Assembly: GCF_009380165.1 (NCBI RefSeq)
Contig: NZ_WHUF01000008.1
Span: forward strand, 1-64,000
DNA length: 64,000 bases
Direction: 5' to 3'
Source: Rugamonas rivuli
GTDB taxonomy: Bacteria > Pseudomonadota > Gammaproteobacteria > Burkholderiales > Burkholderiaceae_D
Notes under the pieces: model-generated
The model's input: the letters and a program-made list of their open reading frames with translations, nothing else
What the model was told of the DNA's origin: nothing
The model's database searches: none
In this document: in pieces, positions 7,967 through 17,011 of the stretch
How the letters are laid out: each line of letters begins with the position of its first letter
Position numbering within the stretch: the stretch's first letter is position 1
Position numbers and translations under genes: made by a program

Positions 7967-9094
7967 ATGCGCAACCTAGCCCGCCGAATCGTCCGCGCCA
8001 GATACTGGTTGGCGGCGGGCTGCGCAGCACTTCTGCTGGCCGGTTGCGCTCAACTCAAGTACTACATGCAGGCCGCCCAGGGCCAGTATGCGCTGTGGTC
8101 GGACGCCCGTCCGATTGAAGACTGGCTGGGCGATCCCAGCACCGATCCCCAGCTCAAGGCCCGCCTGGAAAAAGCGTTGTTAATACGCCGCTTCGCCGTC
8201 AAGGAACTGGGCTTGCCCGACAACGCCAGCTACAAAAATTATGCCGCGCTGACGCGTCCCTTCGTGCTGTGGAATGTGGTGGCGACGCCGGAGCTGTCGC
8301 TGCGTCCCATCCAGTGGTGCTTCCCGATCGCCGGCTGCGTCAGCTATCGCGGCTACTACAGCAAGGAAGACGCGATGGCCTACGCCGACGAGCTGCGCAA
8401 GGAGCGCAACGATGTGCAGGTGGGCGGCGTGCCAGCCTACTCGACGCTGGGCTGGTTCAGCGATCCGCTGCTGTCGACCTTCATCAACTATTCCGATGCC
8501 GAGCTGGCGCGCATGGTGTTCCACGAACTGGCGCACCAGGTGGTGTACGTGCCGGGCGATTCCCAATTCAACGAAGGCTTCGCGACGGCGGTGGAGGAGG
8601 CCGGCGTGGCGCGCTGGCTGGAACTGTACGGCACCGATCCGATGCGCGAGGCCTACACCCGCTACAACGCGCGCCGTCAGGATTTCCTCGAACTGCTGGT
8701 GAGCCACCGCAAGATGCTGGCCGACACCTACGCCGCCAAAACCAGCACCCGCCACAAGCGGGCGGAGAAGGCGCGCATCTTCGCCCACCTGAAAACCGAG
8801 TACCAGAAGCTCAAGGACAGCTGGGGCGGCTACGCCGGCTACGACCGCTGGTTTGCCGAGCCGCTGACCAACGCCCACCTCAGCGCTGTGGGAACTTACC
8901 ACGATTATTTGCCCGCCTTCCGTTCCTTGCTGAAGCAGGAACGAACGTTCGTGCGATTTTATGGTGCAGTGCAAAATTTAGCTTCTCTTGATCTAGTTCA
9001 ACGTCAGCAGCAGCTGCAGCAACTGGGCCGCCCCGTAATGCTCAATGCAGAGACCAGCAAGCAGGCGGACGCGCCGCCGGAAGGCCTGCATTGA
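7967..9094 (+). CDS. predicted aminopeptidase lipoprotein with HExxH zinc motif (PF10023-like)
   Basis: A 375-residue protein with a lipoprotein signal (lipobox LLLAGC, C27), so it is anchored in the envelope. The zinc motif HELAH (186-190) is followed by NEGFAT (E203 as likely third ligand), the layout of the putative aminopeptidase family. Aromatic-rich segments (GYYSKEDAMAYADELR, STLGWFSDPLLSTFINY) match that family as I know it. It starts 9 bases after the oxidoreductase gene and is probably co-transcribed with it, although no functional link is evident. The true substrate is unknown. Confidence 0.88.
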   Translation: MRNLARRIVRARYWLAAGCAALLLAGCAQLKYYMQAAQGQYALWSDARPIEDWLGDPSTDPQLKARLEKALLIRRFAVKELGLPDNASYKNYAALTRPFVLWNVVATPELSLRPIQWCFPIAGCVSYRGYYSKEDAMAYADELRKERNDVQVGGVPAYSTLGWFSDPLLSTFINYSDAELARMVFHELAHQVVYVPGDSQFNEGFATAVEEAGVARWLELYGTDPMREAYTRYNARRQDFLELLVSHRKMLADTYAAKTSTRHKRAEKARIFAHLKTEYQKLKDSWGGYAGYDRWFAEPLTNAHLSAVGTYHDYLPAFRSLLKQERTFVRFYGAVQNLASLDLVQRQQQLQQLGRPVMLNAETSKQADAPPEGLH

Positions 9095-9110
9095 TGCTGC
9101 AGCGCAGCAT
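9094..9110 (+). other. small hairpin after the aminopeptidase gene
   Basis: ATGCTGC-AGC-GCAGCAT forms a 7-bp stem starting at the last base of the stop codon, followed by AAAAA rather than T, so it is not a standard terminator. A second weak pairing (GCGG/CCGC) follows. The rest of the 189-bp gap to the next gene shows no clear promoter. Confidence 0.35.
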
Positions 9111-9283
9111 AAAAAGCGGTTAGAAGCCGCCTTCAAATATGGTTAAATGCGCTTGCGTCTGAGCTTGCTGCCCGATAGCATCGTCATAAGTAGGCTCCGG
9201 AAGTTCGCATAGACGAATCACCGACCCTGAACCGGCACTGTGCGCCGGACCTTACAACGATAATTCGAGACACGAGGCACAGG

Positions 9284-10975
9284 ATGGAAAAAATCTGGTT
9301 GAAGTCGTACCCGCCCGGCATGCTGACGGACATCGACACGGAGCAGTACCGCTCCCTGGTGCAGCTGCTGGAAGAATCCTTCCACAAGTTCGCAGACCGC
9401 AACGCCTACGTCTGCATGGACAAATTCCTCACCTATGCCGAAGTCGACGCGTATTCCAAGCGCCTGGGCGCCTGGCTGCAAAGCCGCGGGATGAAGAAGG
9501 GCGCGCGGGTCGCCGTCATGATGCCGAATGTGCTGCAGTATCCGATCGCCATCGCCGCGATCCTGCGCGCCGGCTACACGGTGGTCAACATCAACCCGCT
9601 GTACACGCCGCGCGAACTGGAACACCAGCTCAACGATTCGGGCAGCGAAGCCATCCTGATCCTGGAAAATTTTGCGACCACGCTGGAACAGGTGCTGGGC
9701 CGCACGCAGGTCAAGCACATCGTGGTGGCCAGCATGGGCGAGATGCTCGGCGGCGTTAAAGGCGCGCTGGTCAACTTCGTGGTGCGCAACGTCAAGAAGA
9801 TGGTGCCGCCGTTCTCGCTGCCGAACGCGGTGCGCTTCAAGGATGCGCTGTCGCAGGGCGGCCGCATGAAGCTGACGCCGGTATCGCTGGAGCCTACCGA
9901 TGCGGCCTTCCTGCAGTACACGGGCGGCACCACCGGCGTGTCCAAGGGCGCCACGCTGACGCACCGCAACCTGGTGGCCAACCTGTTGCAGAACGAGGCC
10001 TGGTCCAAGCCGGCGCTGGGCAATGTGACCGAGCAGATCACCATCGTCTGCGCGCTGCCGCTGTACCACATCTTCGCGCTGACTTGCTGCGCGATGTGGG
10101 GCACGCGGGTGGGAGCGCTGAACATCCTGATCCCGAATCCGCGCGACATCGGCGGCTTCATCAAGGAGCTGAGCAAGTACAAGTTCAACATGCTGCCGGC
10201 GGTGAACACGCTGTACAACGCGCTGTTGAATCATCCGTCGTTCGGCAACCTGGATTTCTCGGCGCTGAAGATTTGCAACGGCGGCGGCATGGCGGTGCAG
10301 CAGGCCGTCAACGATAAATGGCTGAAGGTGACGGGCGTATCCATCATCGAAGGCTACGGCCTGTCCGAAACGTCGCCGGTGGCTACCTGCAACCGCGCCG
10401 ACAGCCAGGCCTTCACCGGCACCATCGGTTTGCCGGTGCCGTCGACCGACATCGCTATCCTCGATGACGACGGCAATGAAGTGGCGCTGGGTCAGCCGGG
10501 CGAGATCGCGATTCGCGGTCCGCAGGTGATGGCCGGCTACTGGAACCGTCCGGACGAAACCGCCAAGGTCATGACGGCCGACGGCTATTTCAAATCCGGC
10601 GACGTCGGCGTGATGGACGAGAACGGCTTCGTGAAGATCGTCGACCGCAAGAAGGACATGATCCTGGTGTCCGGCTTCAACGTCTATCCGAACGAGCTGG
10701 AAGGCGTGATCGCCGCCCACCCTGGCGTGCTGGAGTGCGCGTGCATCGGCGTGCCGGACGAGCACTCGGGCGAAGCGGTCAAGGTGTTCGTGGTGCGCAA
10801 GGATCCGAACCTGACGGTCGAGCAGTTGATGGCCTACTGCAAAGAACAATTTACCGGCTATAAAAAGCCAAAATATATCGAGTTCCGCGAGGAGCTGCCC
10901 AAAACCAACGTCGGGAAAATCCTGCGGCGCATGCTGCGCGATGAACCTCCCGGCCAGAACAAGAAAGCTGCATAA
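9284..10975 (+). CDS. fadD: long-chain fatty acid-CoA ligase (first of a tandem pair)
   Basis: A 563-residue AMP-forming acyl-CoA synthetase that activates fatty acids for beta-oxidation or lipid synthesis. The ATP/AMP P-loop motif YTGGTTGVSKGA, the motif GYGLSETSP, the adenylation motif YFKSGDVGVMDENGFVKIVD, and the catalytic lysine near the C-terminus (LPKTNVGKILRRMLRDE) are all present. The start MEKIWLKSYP is identical in style to that of the next gene, which follows after 3 bases. The two are clearly duplicates that diverged; they differ most at the C-terminal end and around residues 185-200. Confidence 0.96.
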   Translation: MEKIWLKSYPPGMLTDIDTEQYRSLVQLLEESFHKFADRNAYVCMDKFLTYAEVDAYSKRLGAWLQSRGMKKGARVAVMMPNVLQYPIAIAAILRAGYTVVNINPLYTPRELEHQLNDSGSEAILILENFATTLEQVLGRTQVKHIVVASMGEMLGGVKGALVNFVVRNVKKMVPPFSLPNAVRFKDALSQGGRMKLTPVSLEPTDAAFLQYTGGTTGVSKGATLTHRNLVANLLQNEAWSKPALGNVTEQITIVCALPLYHIFALTCCAMWGTRVGALNILIPNPRDIGGFIKELSKYKFNMLPAVNTLYNALLNHPSFGNLDFSALKICNGGGMAVQQAVNDKWLKVTGVSIIEGYGLSETSPVATCNRADSQAFTGTIGLPVPSTDIAILDDDGNEVALGQPGEIAIRGPQVMAGYWNRPDETAKVMTADGYFKSGDVGVMDENGFVKIVDRKKDMILVSGFNVYPNELEGVIAAHPGVLECACIGVPDEHSGEAVKVFVVRKDPNLTVEQLMAYCKEQFTGYKKPKYIEFREELPKTNVGKILRRMLRDEPPGQNKKAA

Positions 10976-10978
10976 GAC

Positions 10979-12649
10979 ATGGAAAAGATTTGGCTGAAGT
11001 CCTACCCCGAAGGCGTGCCCGCTGAGATCGACAGCACGCAGTACCGTTCGGTGACGCACCTGCTGGAAGAGTCGTTCCGCAAGTATGCCGACCGCAACGC
11101 CTACGTGTGCATGGACAAGTTCCTGACCTACGGCGAGCTCGACAAGCTGTCGCTGCAAATGGGCGCCTGGCTGCAAAGCAAGGGCCTGAAGCCGGGCGCG
11201 CGCGTGGCCATCATGCTGCCGAACGTGCTGCAATATCCGGTGGCGATGGCCGCCATCCTGCGCGCCGGCTACACGGTGGTCAACGTCAATCCGCTGTACA
11301 CGCCGCGCGAGTTGCAGCACCAGCTGGTGGACTCCGGTTCGGAAGCGATCATCGTGCTGGAAAACTTCGCCACGACGGTGGAGCAGGTGGTCGCGCACAC
11401 CCAGGTCAAGCACGTGATCGTCGCCACCATGGGCGACATGCTGGGCACGCTGAAGGGCACGCTGGTCAACTTCGTGGTGCGCAAGGTCAAGAAGATGGTG
11501 CCGCCGTTCTCGCTGCCGACTGCCGTGTCGTTCAAGCAGGTGCTGGCAGAGGGTTCGCGCCTGGTGCTCAATCCGGTCAAGCAGGGCCATGACGATATCG
11601 CCTTCCTGCAATACACCGGCGGCACTACGGGCGTGTCCAAGGGCGCCGTGCTGCTGCACCGTAACATCATCGCCAACGTGCTGCAGAACGAAGCCTGGCT
11701 GCAGTTCAAGCCGCAGGCCGAGCAGCTGGTGTTCGTGTGCGCGCTGCCGCTGTACCACATCTACTCGCTGACCATCAGCGCCTTCATGGGCATGCGCATG
11801 GGCGGCATGAATCTGCTGGTGCCGAATCCGCGCGACATCCCCGGCTTCGTCAAGGAGCTGGCCAAGTACCGCGTGGCCGTGTTCCCTGCGGTGAACACGC
11901 TGTACAACGCGCTGCTCAACAACGCCGAGTTCGCCAAGCTGGACTTCTCGTCGTACTCGGTCTGCAACGGCGGCGGCATGGCCGTGCAACAGGCCGTGGC
12001 CGACCGCTGGCTCAAGCTGACCGGCACGCCGATCATCGAAGGCTACGGCATGTCGGAAACCTCGCCGGTGGCCACCGCCAACCGCGTGGACATCAAGGAA
12101 TTCACCGGCACCATCGGCCTGCCGATTCCATCGACCGACGTCTGCATCCTGGACGACGACGGCAACGCGCTGCCGCTGGGCCAGACCGGCGAGATCGCGA
12201 TCCGCGGCCCGCAGGTGATGGCCGGCTACTGGAACCGTCCGGAAGAAACCGCCAAGTCGATGACGGCCGACGGCTTCTTCAAGACCGGCGACGTCGGCAT
12301 CATGAACGAGCAGGGTTTCACGCGCATCGTCGACCGCAAGAAGGACATGATCATCGTGTCCGGCTTCAACGTGTATCCGAACGAAGTGGAAGGCGTGGTG
12401 GCGTCGCATCCGGGCGTGCTGGAAGTGGCGTGCATCGGCGTGCCGGACAAGAACTCGGGCGAGGCCGTCAAGCTGTTCGTGGTGCGCAAGGATCCTAACC
12501 TGACCGCCGAGCAGCTGCTGGACTTCTGCAAGCACGAGCTGACCGCTTACAAAAAGCCGAAGTACATCGAGTTCCGTGATGAGCTGCCGAAGACCAACGT
12601 CGGCAAGATTTTGCGCCGTCAGCTGCGCGACGAAAAAGTCGCAGCGTAA
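10979..12649 (+). CDS. fadD: long-chain fatty acid-CoA ligase (second of a tandem pair)
   Basis: A 556-residue paralogue of the preceding gene with the same motifs (YTGGTTGVSKGA, GYGMSETSP, FFKTGDVGIMNEQGF, LPKTNVGKILRRQLRDE). Tandem fadD1-fadD2 pairs are known in Pseudomonas, where the copies prefer different chain lengths; a similar split is plausible here but cannot be read from sequence. The 3-bp spacing means one transcript, ended by the terminator at 12654-12687. Confidence 0.96.
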   Translation: MEKIWLKSYPEGVPAEIDSTQYRSVTHLLEESFRKYADRNAYVCMDKFLTYGELDKLSLQMGAWLQSKGLKPGARVAIMLPNVLQYPVAMAAILRAGYTVVNVNPLYTPRELQHQLVDSGSEAIIVLENFATTVEQVVAHTQVKHVIVATMGDMLGTLKGTLVNFVVRKVKKMVPPFSLPTAVSFKQVLAEGSRLVLNPVKQGHDDIAFLQYTGGTTGVSKGAVLLHRNIIANVLQNEAWLQFKPQAEQLVFVCALPLYHIYSLTISAFMGMRMGGMNLLVPNPRDIPGFVKELAKYRVAVFPAVNTLYNALLNNAEFAKLDFSSYSVCNGGGMAVQQAVADRWLKLTGTPIIEGYGMSETSPVATANRVDIKEFTGTIGLPIPSTDVCILDDDGNALPLGQTGEIAIRGPQVMAGYWNRPEETAKSMTADGFFKTGDVGIMNEQGFTRIVDRKKDMIIVSGFNVYPNEVEGVVASHPGVLEVACIGVPDKNSGEAVKLFVVRKDPNLTAEQLLDFCKHELTAYKKPKYIEFRDELPKTNVGKILRRQLRDEKVAA

Positions 12650-12653
12650 CAAG

Positions 12654-12687
12654 AAAAAATCGCCTGCTGAGACAGGCGATTTTTTTT
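12654..12687 (+). terminator. terminator after the fadD pair
   Basis: AAAAAATCGCCTG, loop CTGAGA, CAGGCGATTTTTTT. It lies between fadD and the convergent antitoxin gene and can serve both directions. Confidence 0.9.
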
Positions 12688-12689
12688 AG

Positions 12690-12986
12690 CTAGTGGTGGT
12701 CGAAACGCGGCCCTTTCTTGATGCAGGCGAGCCGTTTGTCCTTCATGGCGGCGGCCAGTCGCTGGCGCACCTCATGATCGTGATCGATGTAGCCTTCGAC
12801 ATTGGCCTTGCGGGCACATGCGGCCCAGTGCTCGTCGTCGACATCCTGCAGCCTTTCAAACTCGGCCAGTGACAGCACAACCACGGGATCGCGGTCGGCC
12901 TGTTCCACAACTATCGTCTGTGTCAGAGCACGGTGCAAATAGCTATCGAGCTCCTGAGCTATTTCACTCTCAGTGACTTTCAACAT
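12690..12986 (-). CDS. Phd/YefM-like antitoxin, without a visible toxin
   Basis: A 98-residue protein. Its first about 55 residues (MLKVTESEIAQ, then HRALTQTIVVEQADRDPVVVL, then SLAEFERLQ) have the Phd/YefM fold pattern: an N-terminal DNA-binding part followed by the typical VVVLSLAEFERLQ segment. The rest is charged and includes a His-rich tail. ATG 12986 has a GGAGG ribosome site. No toxin frame (RelE, ParE, Doc or PIN) lies on either side: fadD is convergent downstream and the phosphatase gene lies upstream. It may be a solitary antitoxin-derived regulator or the remnant of a lost pair. Confidence 0.8.
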   Translation of the reverse strand: MLKVTESEIAQELDSYLHRALTQTIVVEQADRDPVVVLSLAEFERLQDVDDEHWAACARKANVEGYIDHDHEVRQRLAAAMKDKRLACIKKGPRFDHH

Positions 12987-13016
12987 GTAGCGCCTCCATA
13001 CGTTGATGGTCTAGCC

Positions 13017-13044
13017 AGTATAGGCGGTGTCGGCCCCGATTCAA
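13017..13044 (-). promoter_or_regulatory. sigma-70-like promoter of the antitoxin gene
   Basis: Reading the minus strand, TTGAAT (13044-13039) and TATACT (13022-13017) are 16 bp apart, 31 bases before the ATG at 12986. The -35 box overlaps the last codons and stop of the phosphatase gene, so the antitoxin has its own promoter. Confidence 0.5.
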
Positions 13045-14615
13045 GCGCTATGCAGCCCAGGCTGGCCGCCGCGCACCAGGAAGCTGGCGGCCGTGCCGAT
13101 GGGGCTGGCCGCATCGTGCACATCGTCCAGTGCCAGGAACAGCACGGTGGTGTCGGTCGGCGTGATGTTGAGCAGCATGAAGCCGCGCTTGTCACTGCGG
13201 CCATACTTGATGCTGTGGTTCATCGCGACATACTGCTTGGTGCGCGCCTGCGGACGTGACGGCGACGTCACCGATGTGCCGACGAACTCCGTGGCGATGA
13301 CCGGGTTGGCGGCCGAACGCTCTCGCGTGGGTATCCGGTTCAGCTCGGCCGCGAAGAAGCTGTGCACGTCGCCGCCCAGTATCAGCGGATTGGCGGCCTT
13401 GCTGGTGTGCAGCGCGTCGAACAGGCGCTGGCGCGCTGCCGGGTAGCCGTCCCAGCCGTCGGTCCAGAAGCGGCCGTCGGATTCCTTGATGATAGGCAGC
13501 TGGCTGTTCTGCGCCATCAGCGTTTGCTGGGCCAGGATGTTCCAGCGCGCCTGCGATGACGCCAGTCCCTGTTCCAGCCAGCGCTGCTGCTCCGCGCCGA
13601 GCATGGTGCGGCTTGCATTGCCGAGTTCGGCGCAGTCGCGTTTGAGCACCGAGCTGGAGCCGCCGCGTCCGGCCGGCGTGCAGGCGTGGCGCGAGCGGTA
13701 CTGGCGGTCGTCGAGCACGTGGAAGCGCGCCAGCCGGCCCCAGTCGTAGCGCTGGTACATGCGCAGCCGGGCGAAGTCGGCTGGCGGCAGGCGCAGCGGC
13801 ATGTGTTCGTAGAAGGCTTGATACGCGGCGGCGCGGCGCTCGGCGAAGCGCGGGTCCAGCCGCTCGTCGCGGTCGCCGCCGTAGTCGTTGGCGACTTCGT
13901 GATCGTCCCAGGTCACGATCCACGGCGCAGCCAGGTGGGCGGCTTGCAGATCGCGGTCGGTCTTGTACTGGGCGTAGCGGGCGCGGTAGTCGGCCAGCGT
14001 GAAGCTCTCAGCGGTCCGTAGCGCGGTTTGCGGATGCCTGAGCTGGTACGGTCCCCACTCGTAGATGTAATCGCCCAGGAAGGCCACCAGATCGGGCGCA
14101 GCGGCCGCGATGTGGCGGTGCGCGGCGTAGCTGCCGAACTCCCAGTGCTGGCAGGAGGCCGCGGCCAGTTTCAGCTGGTCCGGCATGGTGCCGGCGGCGG
14201 GCGCGGTGCGTGTGCGCCCGGTTGGGCTGACGGCGTCGCCCAGCATGAAGCGGTACCAGTACCAGCGCGCCGGCGCCAGGCCGGTGACATCGACGTGCAC
14301 GCTGTGCGCCAGCTCCGGAGCGGCGCTGGCAGCGCCCTTGGCGACGATGCGGCTGAAGCGTTCGTCCTCGGCCACTTCCCAACGAACGCTGAACGCCAGC
14401 GGCGGCGTGGCTGCGGCGTTCAGCGGATCGTGCAGGATGCGGGTCCAGATGACGACGGCGTCCGGCAGCGGCGAGCCGGAGGCGACGCCGAGGCTGAACG
14501 GATAGGCATTGCTGGCGCTGGAAGGCGCGGCCTGGATGCCGCCGGCGCCGCACGAGGCGGCCAGCGCAGCGAGGCGGCCGGCTGTATGGAGAAAGGCGCG
14601 GCGGGGCTGTTGCAT
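13041..14615 (-). CDS. phoD: PhoD-type alkaline phosphatase / phosphodiesterase, Tat-exported
   Basis: A 524-residue periplasmic phosphatase of the PhoD family, which releases phosphate from mono- and diesters using iron and calcium. The N-terminus PRRAFLH has the twin arginine and the sequence continues into a hydrophobic stretch, as for Tat export. Typical PhoD motifs: GVASGSPLPDAVVIWTR near the start, LAAASCQHWE, FLGDYIYEWG, WDDHEVANDYGG, LDDRQYRS and ILGGDVHSF. It is followed by the antitoxin gene and preceded within 11 bp by the thioesterase gene on the same strand. No Pho box was recognised. Confidence 0.93.
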   Translation of the reverse strand: MQQPRRAFLHTAGRLAALAASCGAGGIQAAPSSASNAYPFSLGVASGSPLPDAVVIWTRILHDPLNAAATPPLAFSVRWEVAEDERFSRIVAKGAASAAPELAHSVHVDVTGLAPARWYWYRFMLGDAVSPTGRTRTAPAAGTMPDQLKLAAASCQHWEFGSYAAHRHIAAAAPDLVAFLGDYIYEWGPYQLRHPQTALRTAESFTLADYRARYAQYKTDRDLQAAHLAAPWIVTWDDHEVANDYGGDRDERLDPRFAERRAAAYQAFYEHMPLRLPPADFARLRMYQRYDWGRLARFHVLDDRQYRSRHACTPAGRGGSSSVLKRDCAELGNASRTMLGAEQQRWLEQGLASSQARWNILAQQTLMAQNSQLPIIKESDGRFWTDGWDGYPAARQRLFDALHTSKAANPLILGGDVHSFFAAELNRIPTRERSAANPVIATEFVGTSVTSPSRPQARTKQYVAMNHSIKYGRSDKRGFMLLNITPTDTTVLFLALDDVHDAASPIGTAASFLVRGGQPGLHSA

Positions 14616-14626
14616 GCCGCTGCGGA

Positions 14627-15076
14627 TCAGGAACGGATCAGCGTTTCGATAGGCGGCACCTTGCGCGGCTTGCGGTCCGAATCGGTGGCGACGTAGGTCA
14701 GCGTGGCTTCGGTGACTTTGACGGTGCAGGCTTGCAGGCGATTGCGTTCAGCGTACACCTCGACGTTGACGGTAATGGACGTATTGCCAACCTTGACAAT
14801 ATCAGCATAAAACGACAGCAGGTCGCCGACGAACACGGGGTTCTTGAACACGAAGGAGTTCACCGAGATGGTCGCGACGCGGCCGTTGGCGCGGCGCGTG
14901 GCCGGCAGCGAGCCGGCGATGTCGACCTGCGCCATGATCCAGCCGCCGAATACGTCCCCGTAGACATTGGCGTCCGAGGGCGCCGGCATCATGCGCAATT
15001 CCGGCATTTTCCCTGCGGGCAGGCCACGGTTGACGGTTTCGACTTTGATGGGAGTGGGGTTTTGGGACGTGGTCAT
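14627..15076 (-). CDS. acyl-CoA thioesterase, YciA-like hotdog fold
   Basis: A 149-residue cytosolic thioesterase. The segment DANVYGDVFGGWIMAQVDIA carries the hotdog helix with the catalytic Asp, and VATISVNSFVFKNPVFVGD is typical of YciA-type acyl-CoA hydrolases. ATG 15076 is chosen because it gives the usual family length; the open frame continues 45 codons upstream, but that part overlaps the start region of the divergent ABC gene. The gene runs into phoD after 11 bp, so they may share a transcript. Confidence 0.92.
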   Translation of the reverse strand: MTTSQNPTPIKVETVNRGLPAGKMPELRMMPAPSDANVYGDVFGGWIMAQVDIAGSLPATRRANGRVATISVNSFVFKNPVFVGDLLSFYADIVKVGNTSITVNVEVYAERNRLQACTVKVTEATLTYVATDSDRKPRKVPPIETLIRS

Positions 15077-15137
15077 CGTGAATTCTCTTGAAGGGCTACA
15101 ATTACCGGGATTGAACCATAAAAAGCCGACATCCGCC

Positions 15138-16997
15138 ATGCGACGTACTACGTACTCCCCGAACACTCCGCCAGCCAACGCCAGCAATGCCGCGCCCCCG
15201 CGCAGCGACACGGCGACGCTGAAAACACTCTTCCCTTATCTGTGGGTCTACAAATGGCGCGTGCTGCTGGCGCTGGGCTGCCTGGTCGGCGCCAAGCTGG
15301 CCAACGTCGGCGTGCCGGTGGTGATGAAAAGCCTGATCGACAGCTTGAGCGTCTCGCCCTCGCATCCGCAGGCGCTGCTGGTGCTGCCGCTGGGCGCGCT
15401 GGTGGCCTACGGCGTGCTGCGCGTATCGACCACGCTGTTCACCGAGCTGCGCGAGTTCCTGTTCGCGCGCGTGACGCAGCGCGCCGTGCGCACCATCGCG
15501 TTGCAGGTGTTCCGCCACCTGCACGCGCTGTCGCTGCGCTTCCACCTGAACCGCCAGACCGGCGGCATGACGCGCGATATCGAACGCGGCACGCGTGCCG
15601 TCGGTTCGCTGATCTCCTACACGCTGTTCAACATCCTGCCGACGCTGGTGGAGATCACGCTGGTGCTGGGCTACTTGGTCACGCACTACGACATCTGGTT
15701 CTCGGTGATTACCTTTGTCGCGCTGGTGACGTACATCTCGTTCACCATCTTCATCACCGACTGGCGCACGCACTTCCGCCGCACCATGAACGACCTCGAT
15801 TCCAAGGCCAACACCAAGGCCATCGATTCGCTGATCAACTACGAGACCGTGAAGTACTTCGGCAACGAGGACTACGAGGCCAAGCGCTATGACGAAGGCT
15901 TGCAGCGCTACGAATCGGCCGCCGTCAAATCGCAGACATCGCTGTCGCTGCTGAACACCGGGCAGTCGCTGATCATCGCTACCGCCGTCACGCTGATCCT
16001 GTGGCGCGCGACGCAGGGCGTCATCGACGGCAAGATGACCTTGGGCGACCTGGTGCTGGTGAACGCCTTCATGATCCAGCTGTACATCCCGCTGAACTTC
16101 CTCGGCGTGATCTACCGCGAGATCAAGCAAAGCCTGGCGGATATGGAGAAGCTGTTCGCGCTGCTGGACCAGAACCGCGAAGTGGCCGACGCGCCGGACG
16201 CACAGCCGCTGGCAACACGCGGTGCCGAGGTGCGCTTCAACCATGTGGACTTCAGCTACGAATCCAAGCGCCAGATCCTGTTCGACGTCGACTTCACCAT
16301 CGCGCCGGGTACGACGACGGCGGTGGTCGGCCACAGCGGCTCGGGCAAGTCGACCTTATCGCGTCTGCTGTTCCGCTTCTACGAGGTCAACGCCGGCAGC
16401 ATCACCATCGACGGCCAGGATCTGCGCGCCGTCACGCAGGACACGCTGCGCCACGCGATCGGCATCGTGCCGCAGGATACGGTGCTGTTCAACGACACCA
16501 TCGAATACAACATCGCCTACGGCAAGCCCGGCGCGACCAAGGAGCAGATCGTGGCGGCGGCGCGCGCAGCGTCGATCCACGACTTCATCGACAGCCTGCC
16601 GGACGGTTACGCGACGATGGTCGGCGAGCGCGGTCTCAAGCTCTCCGGCGGCGAGAAGCAGCGCGTGGCGATCGCCCGCACGCTGCTGAAGAATCCCGCC
16701 ATCCTGATCTTCGACGAAGCCACGTCCGCGCTGGACTCCAAGGCCGAGCAGGCGATCCAGGCGCAGTTGAAGGAAATCGCCAAGAGCCGCACGACGATGG
16801 TGATCGCGCACCGCCTGTCCACGGTAGCTGATGCGCAGCAGATCCTGGTGCTGGACCACGGTCGCATCGTCGAACGTGGCACGCACCAGTCGCTGCTGGC
16901 GGCGGATGGCTTGTACGCGCAGATGTGGCAGCGGCAGCAGGCCAAGGCCGATGAAGAGTTGGCGTCGTCGCCCGACGACGTTGTGGATGCAGTCTAA
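15138..16997 (+). CDS. Atm1/HMT1-type ABC exporter (fused membrane and ATPase domains)
   Basis: A 619-residue half-transporter. The N-terminal part (about 40-330) has six transmembrane helices starting at KWRVLLALGCLVGAK. The C-terminal ATPase has GHSGSGKST (Walker A), LSGGEKQRVAIART (signature), ILIFDEATSALD (Walker B) and AHRLSTV (H-loop). The segment FEVKYFGNE-like NYETVKYFGNEDYE is characteristic of the Atm1 group, which exports glutathione-linked or iron-sulphur related compounds and confers heavy-metal tolerance. ATG 15138 has no strong ribosome site; the longer open frame upstream overlaps the thioesterase gene and is unlikely. Confidence 0.93.
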   Translation: MRRTTYSPNTPPANASNAAPPRSDTATLKTLFPYLWVYKWRVLLALGCLVGAKLANVGVPVVMKSLIDSLSVSPSHPQALLVLPLGALVAYGVLRVSTTLFTELREFLFARVTQRAVRTIALQVFRHLHALSLRFHLNRQTGGMTRDIERGTRAVGSLISYTLFNILPTLVEITLVLGYLVTHYDIWFSVITFVALVTYISFTIFITDWRTHFRRTMNDLDSKANTKAIDSLINYETVKYFGNEDYEAKRYDEGLQRYESAAVKSQTSLSLLNTGQSLIIATAVTLILWRATQGVIDGKMTLGDLVLVNAFMIQLYIPLNFLGVIYREIKQSLADMEKLFALLDQNREVADAPDAQPLATRGAEVRFNHVDFSYESKRQILFDVDFTIAPGTTTAVVGHSGSGKSTLSRLLFRFYEVNAGSITIDGQDLRAVTQDTLRHAIGIVPQDTVLFNDTIEYNIAYGKPGATKEQIVAAARAASIHDFIDSLPDGYATMVGERGLKLSGGEKQRVAIARTLLKNPAILIFDEATSALDSKAEQAIQAQLKEIAKSRTTMVIAHRLSTVADAQQILVLDHGRIVERGTHQSLLAADGLYAQMWQRQQAKADEELASSPDDVVDAV

Positions 16998-17011
16998 ATA
17001 AGGAAGCGACT

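Noticed and set aside
9218..12652. 1144-codon minus-strand open frame over both fadD genes
   Set aside because: It has the same register effect over two clear acyl-CoA ligase genes; the internal repeat in it is only the fadD duplication read backwards.
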